Shown: one piece after another, positions 32,724 to 39,900 of the stretch
How the letters are laid out: each line of letters opens with the position of its first letter
How positions within the stretch are numbered: the stretch's first letter is position 1
NCBI GenBank assembly: GCA_002725995.1
Contig: PBRQ01000082.1
Location: forward strand, 1-41,438
Length of the DNA stretch: 41,438 bases
Direction: 5' to 3'
DNA from: Gammaproteobacteria bacterium
Lineage (GTDB): Bacteria; Pseudomonadota; Gammaproteobacteria; Pseudomonadales; Azotimanducaceae
Notes under the pieces: generated by a model
Seen by the model: the letters and a program-made list of their open reading frames with translations, nothing else
The model's database searches: none
What the model was told of the DNA's origin: nothing
Position numbers and translations under genes: made by a program

Positions 32724-33038
32724 ATGAAGTCTTTCTTAACAATATTTGCTTACCTATGTATATGGGCGACTCCCTTACAGTTATTTTTTATTACTTGGGG
32801 TTTAGTTGTTGTTTTCAATACAGAACTTACAATACTATCTTTAAGCAATGAGATTTTCCTTAGCGAGAACTTACCTTGGCTTTATTCTTTAGTAAAATCT
32901 ATTTGGTATTTTGTTCTTCCTGACGTCTTTGCGAGTTGGCTTTTAGCTTTACCTTTTACAATGCATGTACTGGCAAAGGGGATTTTTAGCACCTGGTTAG
33001 GGGTGTGGTTGCTTCCCATCGCTAAAAAAATGTCCTAA
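32724..33038 (+). CDS. AT-rich small membrane protein of unknown function
   Basis: A 104-aa hydrophobic protein with about three membrane segments (near 5-30, 50-70, 75-97), for example FAYLCIWATPLQLFFITWGL and SIWYFVLPDVFASWLLALP. No family is recognised. Base composition is clearly more AT-rich than the flanking genes, and codons favour A/T endings (TTA, TCT, ATA), pointing to a foreign origin. It fits exactly between the two 42-bp direct repeats, and its stop codon touches the right copy. AAAAAAGG precedes the ATG. Confidence 0.6.
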   Translation: MKSFLTIFAYLCIWATPLQLFFITWGLVVVFNTELTILSLSNEIFLSENLPWLYSLVKSIWYFVLPDVFASWLLALPFTMHVLAKGIFSTWLGVWLLPIAKKMS

Positions 33039-33079
33039 TTTTATTGCCGCTCTAGACACGGTAGCTATCGAGTGGGAAT
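33038..33079. repeat. Direct repeat, right copy (42 bp)
   Basis: Right copy of the repeat at 32674-32715, starting at the last base of the ORF stop codon. Its final bases, GTGGGAATC, are also the first codons of the histidine-kinase ATPase fragment. Confidence 0.6.
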
Positions 33080-33257
33080 CACGGAGGATATTCAGGAGAA
33101 GATATTTGATCCCTTCTTTACTACCAAGGATACGGGCAGTGGATTAGGTTTGGCAACCAGCTTTTCGGTCATACAAAAGCATGGCGGTCTACTCAGTGTG
33201 ACATCGAAGCTAGGTCAGGGGTCAAGGTTCGATCTTTACCTGCCAGCACCGGCGTAG
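33072..33257 (+). pseudogene. Histidine kinase, C-terminal ATPase fragment
   Basis: The frame encodes the end of a HATPase_c domain: GITEDIQEKIFDPFFTTKDT (F box), GSGLGLATSFSVIQKHGGLL (G2 box) and SKLGQGSRFDLYLP. It has no start codon with a ribosome site and no upstream domain. It may be the tail of the kinase whose PAS start lies at 31215, with about 1.6 kb of unrelated sequence now in between, or a remnant of another kinase. Confidence 0.75.
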
Positions 33258-33492
33258 TATCAGGTACTTTGCTCTGGCCCACTGTTCTAACGGCTACTTT
33301 TTACAACATCTGTATTTAGAAGAATGGAAGGGTTTAGTCGGGCGTAAGTTGTCTTGGTTCACACATGACTATATCCTGCGAAAGGTGCTGGCAAATTATC
33401 GTATGATTCTAAACGCACATGCGCCAGTACTCGACATCGTGGTGTTGTGGTAAGCAAGTTTTGTTCAATGCCGGTTTTATAGAAGTGATCAG

Positions 33493-34677
33493 ATGGCATC
33501 CATCATGGCCGAAATGAATACGCTCAAGGGTCCAGCTAATCCATTTGATGACTGGCGATCTATAGGTATCGCCATATTCATGGCCCTGGTGGGCTACACC
33601 GTGATGGTGAGTGTTCCCGTACTTAGCACAGCCCTGGTGCATAAGGTAGGCTTCACCGAGGAGCAGGTTGGACGCATTTGGGGCGCTGATCTGGGCGGCT
33701 TGTCACTTGGCGCTATCATATCTGCAATGCTCGTTGCTCGCATGAACAGGCGGCACTTGGTTTTTATCGGCGTGGGTTTGTCTATTGGCGCCAATGCCCT
33801 GTGTATGTTCTATTCCGATTATGAGATGGTTTTAGCGCTTCGCATCTTGGCCGGTGTGGGTAGCGGTATTTTCACGGCCGTTGCTGTAGTGACACTGGGG
33901 GGAACGACAAATCCGACGACTGCCTATAACCTGGAGCTTATTGGATTCGCCTTCTCAACGGCTTTAGAGTTGAACTATTTACCGCAACTATCCATGAACG
34001 AGATATACCTGTTTTTTATGATTTTGAGTGGACTTTGCGCCGCCCTCGTTTTCTGGATACCGGCGAGGCCCCTGAATAAGGAACAGCTTGCCGAACAGGA
34101 AAAACACCAGGCTATTCACGAGAATTGGAATGTGCCAAAAATCATACCGTGGCTTTGCCTGACCGCCGTCTGCTTTACCTATATTAATATTGGCGGCTAT
34201 TTTACCTATATTGAGCTGGCGGCCCTCGCAGATGGTGTCTCCCAGGAGTGGTCAGGTTCCGTTCTGACCTGGTCATCGTTCCTGGGCATTGTGGGTTGTC
34301 TTATCGCCTATGTGTGCACGCGCTATGGCCTTTTCAAACCTTTGTTTATATCCCTGATCACGATGGCCGTAATAGTAGCTATGCTCGCCTTGGGAATTAA
34401 CGATATCAATCTTGCAGTGAGTCTATTTGGCTTCATGACGCTATGGACTTTTGTTGATGTATACCAATCAGCTATGGTCGCCCATATGGACCGAAGTGGG
34501 TCTCTGGTTGCGTTACTGCCCAGCGTACAGGGTTTTGGACAATTCGTTGGTCCCAACATCGCTGCGTCGATTGTGGGGGCCGGTCTAGGTTATCCAGTCA
34601 TGTTCATCGCCAGTGGCAGCATGGCTCTCGTTGCGCTGGTTCTCTACATGGGCGTATCGCTCTATATGCATAGATAA
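33493..34677 (+). CDS. MFS transporter
   Basis: A 394-aa protein with about 12 membrane helices. The first half carries LVGYTVMVSVPVLSTALVHK, GFTEEQVGRIWGADLGGLSL and MLVARMNRRHLVFIGVGLSI, the last holding the R-x-x-R-R-like MFS loop. It resembles uncharacterised MFS members and the substrate is unknown. The ribosome-binding site is weak. It is not closely related to the MFS gene at 5973. Confidence 0.8.
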   Translation: MASIMAEMNTLKGPANPFDDWRSIGIAIFMALVGYTVMVSVPVLSTALVHKVGFTEEQVGRIWGADLGGLSLGAIISAMLVARMNRRHLVFIGVGLSIGANALCMFYSDYEMVLALRILAGVGSGIFTAVAVVTLGGTTNPTTAYNLELIGFAFSTALELNYLPQLSMNEIYLFFMILSGLCAALVFWIPARPLNKEQLAEQEKHQAIHENWNVPKIIPWLCLTAVCFTYINIGGYFTYIELAALADGVSQEWSGSVLTWSSFLGIVGCLIAYVCTRYGLFKPLFISLITMAVIVAMLALGINDINLAVSLFGFMTLWTFVDVYQSAMVAHMDRSGSLVALLPSVQGFGQFVGPNIAASIVGAGLGYPVMFIASGSMALVALVLYMGVSLYMHR

Positions 34678-34931
34678 AAACCGGTACTCGCTGAGGCTAC
34701 ATCACTGCCAGACCAAGCAGCGCGTTTACATTTTTCATCCCATTCTCCTGAAGTTACAACTGCAATGCAGGGTACTGAACGTCGCAGCTTCCGTTAGGTT
34801 CACGCGTTGTTCCGCTATAAGACAGATTCAACAAGTACAGTCGTGGTTTCATTCGATTCGGTCGTGCAAAGATATAGCCCGCCATCGATCTACTCTCGAC
34901 TATCCTCTGCCTCTGCAGTTCATGTAAGAGA

Positions 34932-36752
34932 ATGTATGAAACTGGTGACTGGCAGGCTAGACTGAAAAACATGGATCTATTTACCATGACAATTGCAGTC
35001 AGTATTTTAATCTATGTTGCCATTGGCAGTTATGCCGGGCGTAGCATAAAAAGGCTGGAAGACTATTTTGTTGCCGGGCGACAGGCACCGACGATTTTGA
35101 TTCTGGGAACGCTGGTTGCCAGCGTGATGAGCACATCCATTTTTATGGGCGAGGCAGCCTTTACTTACGATGGCCAGTTTGGTGCCTACATGCTCTTCCC
35201 CGGCATCGCCGTAACCGGGTATATGCTTGGCGCACTATTTTTCGGAGTCTACATACGGCGCAGTCGTGTACCAACGGTGGCTAACTATTTTGGGCACCGC
35301 TTTCAGAGTCGCCGTATACAACAGTTTGCCGGATTCACCATTATTCTGGGACTCGGCGGCTACCTGCTGATCGTCACACAGGGTGCGGCGCTTCTATTGT
35401 CCGATCTAACGGGTATGCCATTTGTCACCAGCTTGATCATCGCCTGGTTCAGTTACACGATTTTTACGATGTATGCCGGATCCAAAGGTGTGATTATCAC
35501 CGACACGCTGATGTTTCTGCTGTTCATGACAGCAACGGTGTGTTTTGTTGCCTATATCGTAGATGGCTTCGGCGGCATCGGTACAGCAATTACTGAGATA
35601 GCGCAACTGGAAAGCAAGTCGGGTATTGCCTCCTGGACGGGTATTATCGGTGAAGGAACCGATTGGCCAACACCGCTGGACTATGTGATTTGGGCGATAG
35701 TCATGGATATTGCTTGGGCTCTTGTATACGCGGTCGGCCCATGGCAGGCCAGCCGTCATCTGATGGCGCGTGATGAACATGTTGTATTGCGTGCTGCCAT
35801 CCTTGCCTGCTTTTGCGTGATTGTTCTGCAAATGCTGGTCTACGGTATCGGTGGGCTTATGAACTTGGCGAAGGTGGATATCACGCCGCCTGAAAGCGTC
35901 CTGATATGGGCGGCGAAATCGATGGTTCCGGAATTGCTGGGCGCTTTCCTGCTGGCGGGCATAGTGGCTGCTGCTTTGTCGTCTGCGTCCACGTTTCTGT
36001 CGCTGGTAGGATTTAGCATCAGTAACGATATAGGCAGCAAGCCGCTTGCGCTTACGGTGGACACATCTCGCAAAATCATGCTGGTTACGAGCTTGATTGT
36101 GCTGGTCTGTTGTTACTTTTTCCCACCCAACATCTTTTGGTTCATGTTATTTATCGGAACAGTTTTCGCATCCAGTTGGGGGCCAGTAGGTCTGATGAGC
36201 ATTTGGAGCAAACGCATCACAAAAGATGCAGCCTTCTGGGGCATGCTCTCAGGGTTCTTCATGAATGTAATGCCCGCAACTATTAATTATCTTGGCATCT
36301 ATGTAATGCCCGAGTACTACCCTGCAGTTATCGGCACCGCGGCCAGCATTGCCGTTATTCTGGTTGTTTCCGCTCGCGGCAAGGTCAGCCGTGAAGAAAA
36401 ATTCTATCGCATGCGTCTGCATCGGACGCCGTCTTCCGATATCGACAGGACCAAAACATTGGTCACCTTGGCGGCCCCTTTGGGTCTGATTGTCTACGGC
36501 AGTATGATGCCAATGCTCCTGTTGCACTATTATGTGATCCCCTATCAGATTGGAACCGGCGAAATTCTCCCCGATGGGTCTGTAAACTGGGCAACAGGTG
36601 AGGCATTGATAACGCTGACAGTCTTTATGCTTCATGTTCCCCTCGCCCTCATGGCGATGAAAGTGATTTGGGATCGCTATAACCCACAAACCAAGAGCAA
36701 TCAGAAAATACTACTTCGCGCGCGCTTGAAAGAAAGGAACAATCAATTATGA
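34932..36752 (+). CDS. Sodium:solute symporter (SSS family)
   Basis: A 606-aa membrane protein with about 13-14 helices, of the SSS family (PutP/ActP-like). Motifs include SIKRLEDYFVAGRQAPTIL, GYMLGALFFGVYIRRSRVPT, the helix-5 region ILGLGGYLLIVTQGAALLLS, and the helix-8 region GIVAAALSSASTFLSLVGFS, where Ala/Ser residues line the Na2 site. It would take up an organic acid or similar solute with sodium. A start at 34971 (MDLFTM) is also possible. The stop overlaps the following cupin gene (ATGA), so transporter and cupin are co-expressed. Confidence 0.87.
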   Translation: MYETGDWQARLKNMDLFTMTIAVSILIYVAIGSYAGRSIKRLEDYFVAGRQAPTILILGTLVASVMSTSIFMGEAAFTYDGQFGAYMLFPGIAVTGYMLGALFFGVYIRRSRVPTVANYFGHRFQSRRIQQFAGFTIILGLGGYLLIVTQGAALLLSDLTGMPFVTSLIIAWFSYTIFTMYAGSKGVIITDTLMFLLFMTATVCFVAYIVDGFGGIGTAITEIAQLESKSGIASWTGIIGEGTDWPTPLDYVIWAIVMDIAWALVYAVGPWQASRHLMARDEHVVLRAAILACFCVIVLQMLVYGIGGLMNLAKVDITPPESVLIWAAKSMVPELLGAFLLAGIVAAALSSASTFLSLVGFSISNDIGSKPLALTVDTSRKIMLVTSLIVLVCCYFFPPNIFWFMLFIGTVFASSWGPVGLMSIWSKRITKDAAFWGMLSGFFMNVMPATINYLGIYVMPEYYPAVIGTAASIAVILVVSARGKVSREEKFYRMRLHRTPSSDIDRTKTLVTLAAPLGLIVYGSMMPMLLLHYYVIPYQIGTGEILPDGSVNWATGEALITLTVFMLHVPLALMAMKVIWDRYNPQTKSNQKILLRARLKERNNQL

Positions 36753-37102
36753 GCAAACCCATTATTCGTATGAATGCCGCAGATCTTAGCAATCCCAATT
36801 TTGGTCCGGCTCCAGCAGACTATATTATAGAGGGTGAGCCAATTGAGTCGGCGCATGAGTATTACGAGAAAGATGGTTGTGCAGCTGGGGTCTGGGTTTG
36901 TTCGCCGGGGCGAACCCTGGATGAGAACCACAACGAGGACGAGTTCTGCACTATTATTGGCGGCAAGGTCGGCCTGATCGACAATGAGACAAACAGTGAA
37001 GAGATTTTCACCGCCGGAGATAGTTTCTTCCTGCCGAAAGGTTCTAATCTTACCTGGGTAATTTACGAGACGGTATCGAAGTACTATTTCACTTCAGGAT
37101 AG
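36749..37102 (+). CDS. Cupin-domain protein
   Basis: A 117-aa single-domain cupin, nearest to the EutQ/DUF861-like group. DENHNEDEFCTIIGGKVGLI supplies the first cupin motif with only part of the usual metal ligands, and AGDSFFLPKGSNLTWVIYE the second. It may be an isomerase, a metal-binding enzyme or a sensor for the solute carried by the coupled symporter. It overlaps that gene by 4 bp. Confidence 0.8.
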   Translation: MSKPIIRMNAADLSNPNFGPAPADYIIEGEPIESAHEYYEKDGCAAGVWVCSPGRTLDENHNEDEFCTIIGGKVGLIDNETNSEEIFTAGDSFFLPKGSNLTWVIYETVSKYYFTSG

Positions 37103-37337
37103 TCAGTCTTGTTTGTAGAATTGTGTTTTGGTTTTGGCTGCCGATCTGTGCACGCAGCGGTCGATAAGAACGGCAGCTTGCGGGCGGTCCTCTTTTATTT
37201 CCTATTTCACTCCTTATCGAAGTTGCAAATGAGTTGAGATGTAGGGTACAAAGTTCGATCAGAGCAAAACGGAATTAGCGATACCCTTACATGTCGCACG
37301 ATTTCCGTACCGATTAGTGAAAACAGGAGAAGAGATT

Positions 37338-37829
37338 ATGGGTGTCACAGAAGCCGAAATTGAAGTTGGCCGGAGGCTGTTCGTCGAAGGTTGGGGAGGC
37401 GATACACCAGAGGCGCCACTGCAATTCATGACCGAAGATGTTGTGATGCGAGATATCCTCGGACACCCCAATGCAATGCACGGTCACCAGGGAGTTATTG
37501 ACTTCTGGGGGAAATCGGCAGGTCACCTGAAGGTACCGCCGGAGGAATTCTTCGTTTCTGACAATGGTGCATCGCTGACCTGGATGGCATACGTCCGTAT
37601 CAGGAAGGATCGTCTGGGAGACAAATTCCCAGATAAAATTGGCTGGTGGGCTTGTGGAGAGGGCATGTCACGACTCGAATTTCGCGATGGTCTGGTGTGC
37701 CTCGAGGTCGATTATTGGGCTGGCCCTCAGGGGGTCTGTCAAGATTGGGAGGCACATCTCAATGCTAGGGCGGTCATGTCCAGGGCAGAAGTAGGGGCAA
37801 TAACAGGTGGTGAAATCAAGGGTACCTGA
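37338..37829 (+). CDS. NTF2/SnoaL-like protein 1
   Basis: A protein of about 163 aa with the cone-shaped NTF2-like pattern: RRLFVEGWGGDTPEAPLQFM, TEDVVMRDILGHPNAMHGHQ, GVIDFWGKSAGHLK and late strands around LEFRDGLVCLEVDYWAG. The ATG at 37338 follows AGGAGAAGAG and is preferred over a GTG at 37317. Such proteins serve as isomerases, hydrolases or dehydratases in terpenoid, polyketide or steroid pathways. The exact role is unknown. Confidence 0.7.
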   Translation: MGVTEAEIEVGRRLFVEGWGGDTPEAPLQFMTEDVVMRDILGHPNAMHGHQGVIDFWGKSAGHLKVPPEEFFVSDNGASLTWMAYVRIRKDRLGDKFPDKIGWWACGEGMSRLEFRDGLVCLEVDYWAGPQGVCQDWEAHLNARAVMSRAEVGAITGGEIKGT

Positions 37830-38110
37830 GGAACCGCCCTTAGGGAATAAAACCGGGGCGCAGATACGATCACAGGGGCGGGAAAGAAATCCTGCCGGGG
37901 TCCGTCCATGAAAAGCAGTGCAACCCGGACATTTTCCCGTGGTATCCTGGATGTCCTACCGGAAGCCATACTTCTTCACCGTTGTTCTTGAAGGTTGATG
38001 GCACAACCCTTGATGACGCAACTTGACGATCGACCCGATGGGGAGTAGTTATGTCCGCAGCCACCGAAACCTACGAATCCTGATTTCAATACCGAAGGGA
38101 GGTCAAAACC

Positions 38111-38656
38111 ATGTCAACACTTGATCAGTCAGCACTTCAACTTTTGCTGGATGAACGTGATCTACGCAAGCTCTACTTGCGCTACGCGCGGGGCGTTGAC
38201 CGGCTTGATGCGGAGTTGCTGCGTGACTGCTTCCATGAAGATGCAGTGATCACCACACACCGTGAAGAACTTCGAGACGATTTTGTTCACAACATCATGG
38301 CAGGTCTCGCAGGTTTCAAAATAACACAGCACCTGACGTCGAATATCTGGGTAGAAGTCGAAGGCAATCATGCCAGTGGTGAGGCCTATGCCTATGCAAA
38401 CCACCGCGCCCCTGGTAAAAACGGTGAAGTTGACACGGACTATCGCTGGGGCGGTCGATATGTCGATCGGTTCGAGAAACGCGATGATGAATGGCGCTTT
38501 ATCAGCCGTGTAGTCATGCATGACATGGACCTCGTCGTAAAGGTCGATGAAACCTGGCAGCCTCCGGGACTTGGTTATACGCAAGGTCTTCATTCGACAA
38601 GTGACCTCGTTTATCAGAGTAGTTCCGACACCGGCGTATTAGACCCTGAGAATTAA
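38111..38656 (+). CDS. NTF2/SnoaL-like protein 2 (SnoaL_4 type)
   Basis: A 181-aa protein. LDERDLRKLYLRYARGVDRL, DAELLRDCFHEDAVITTHRE, then THLTSN-like (QHLTSNIWVEVEGNHASGEA) and YVDRFEKRDDEWRFISRVV form the classic SnoaL_4 layout, including the Y-R-G-D-R start and the H-x-x-S-N motif. The family covers dehydratases and isomerases of secondary-metabolite and xenobiotic pathways. GGGAGG lies before the ATG. It is followed 49 bp later by the aldo/keto reductase. Confidence 0.82.
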   Translation: MSTLDQSALQLLLDERDLRKLYLRYARGVDRLDAELLRDCFHEDAVITTHREELRDDFVHNIMAGLAGFKITQHLTSNIWVEVEGNHASGEAYAYANHRAPGKNGEVDTDYRWGGRYVDRFEKRDDEWRFISRVVMHDMDLVVKVDETWQPPGLGYTQGLHSTSDLVYQSSSDTGVLDPEN

Positions 38657-38705
38657 CCTGTGCCACCTGGCTCAAAGAAACTGGCAATAGAAAAGGAAGA
38701 GCAAT

Positions 38706-39638
38706 ATGGAACAGCGCATTCTTGGCAAGACGGGTTTTGAAGTATCCGCGCTCGGTTTTGGTGGAGGTCCGGTTGGTTTTCTCGCAACCGATCGCCAGCA
38801 GGTAGCGGAGATACTAAACCCTCTCCTCGATCAGGGAGTCAACCTGATCGATACGGCAGCAGGTTATTTTGGTTCGGAAGAAGCAATCGGCGAGGCCGTC
38901 GGTCATCGTAGGGATGACTATGTACTGGTCTCTAAATGCGGTCAGGCATTTAAGGATATTGATGGTGAAGCCTGGTCCGCCCAGGCCATTGGGCAGACAA
39001 TAGACAGGTCCCTTGAGCGTCTCAAAACAGATCATATCGATGTCATGCTGCTACATTCCTGCGATTTGGAGACCCTGAAAGAAGGTGAGGCGCTTGGATC
39101 TCTCATTGCGGCACGCGGTGCCGGGAAAGTCCGCTTTATTGGTTATTCCGGTGACAATGAGGCAGCGGTTTATGCTGCAGGTCTGGACGACGTTGCGGTC
39201 ATTGAAACCTCCGTCAATATCTGCGATCAGGCGAACGTTGATGCTGCTCTGCCGGAAGCTCAGCGGAACAATGTTGGCGTGCTGGCCAAGCGTCCAATTG
39301 CTAACGCAGCCTGGAAGGATGCATCGGAGCAACAGGGAATCTATATCGACTACGCGCGTACCTATTCTGAGCGACTGGCGAAGATGGGGATCACGCCGGC
39401 AGATCTGGGTTTTTCAGGCACGGTTGGGGAAGCCTGGTCCGAGATCGCACTGCGATTCACGCTATCGATGCCAGGCCTTACAACCGCGATCGTCGGTACA
39501 ACAAGACCGTCCAACATCAAATGTAATCTTGAAATCGCGGCGAAGGGAATACTGCCGGAGAAAATCGTCGTTGAATTGCGCAGTGCGTTTCGAAGTGCTG
39601 AGAACGATGCCGCCGAGCCCTGGCTTGCCCAAACTTAA
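38706..39638 (+). CDS. Aldo/keto reductase
   Basis: A 310-aa TIM-barrel NADPH-dependent oxidoreductase. The catalytic tetrad is visible: Asp and Tyr in NLIDTAAGYFGSEEAIGEA, Lys in VLVSKCG and His in HIDVMLLHSCD. The NADP-binding C-terminus GLTTAIVGTTRPSNIKCNLE is typical. It would reduce aldehydes or ketones, or run in reverse. AGGAAGAG precedes the ATG. Its place behind two NTF2-like genes suggests a shared catabolic role. Confidence 0.88.
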   Translation: MEQRILGKTGFEVSALGFGGGPVGFLATDRQQVAEILNPLLDQGVNLIDTAAGYFGSEEAIGEAVGHRRDDYVLVSKCGQAFKDIDGEAWSAQAIGQTIDRSLERLKTDHIDVMLLHSCDLETLKEGEALGSLIAARGAGKVRFIGYSGDNEAAVYAAGLDDVAVIETSVNICDQANVDAALPEAQRNNVGVLAKRPIANAAWKDASEQQGIYIDYARTYSERLAKMGITPADLGFSGTVGEAWSEIALRFTLSMPGLTTAIVGTTRPSNIKCNLEIAAKGILPEKIVVELRSAFRSAENDAAEPWLAQT

Positions 39639-39668
39639 CTGCCAAAGCGACGATTTGGATACTGGTGG

Positions 39669-39695
39669 AAGCCTGCCATTTTTGGTGGCAGGCTT
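39669..39695. terminator. Hairpin after the aldo/keto reductase gene
   Basis: AAGCCTGCCA and TGGCAGGCTT form a perfect 10-bp stem with a 7-nt loop (TTTTTGG), about 30 bp after the reductase stop. No T-run follows, so it may be an imperfect terminator or an mRNA 3' stabiliser. A second hairpin, AATGTAGC/GCTACATT, lies at 39743-39765. Confidence 0.5.
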
Positions 39696-39781
39696 GAGTA
39701 TTGGGTGTAGTGTCACCTCATTTATAAATAGCCGGTAAGCAAAATGTAGCCCCCTGCGCTACATTATTGAAGGGCTGGCTA

Positions 39782-39809
39782 TTGTAATTGTGCTCGTGGA
39801 CCTTATAAT
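39782..39809 (+). promoter_or_regulatory. Sigma-70 promoter for the RNA helicase gene
   Basis: TTGTAA, a 16-bp spacer, then a perfect TATAAT at 39804-39809. Transcription would start near 39816, leaving a leader of about 85 nt that includes two GCCTGACCCAT copies. Long leaders are known for cold-shock helicase genes. Confidence 0.6.
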
Positions 39810-39900
39810 CGCCGCCCTGCCTGACCCATGCCTGACCCATGCCTGATCGCGACTTTTTCAGAGTGTCCATGGGTTTCTACTCCTCATCCGGAACAATCCA

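Noticed and set aside
32674-33079. Integron attC sites around the AT-rich ORF
   Set aside because: The GTTRRRY core is present only in the left copy, and no convincing paired inverted arms were found. Reported instead as unexplained direct repeats.
34697-34738. Minus-strand start with AGGAG and a signal-peptide-like MKNVNALLGLAVM
   Set aside because: It ends in a stop after 13 residues with nothing recognisable beyond. It could be a gene remnant but is too short to support.
39820-39850. Tandem GCCTGACCCAT copies before the helicase gene
   Set aside because: Only two copies plus a partial third, most likely slippage in the leader; no function can be argued.
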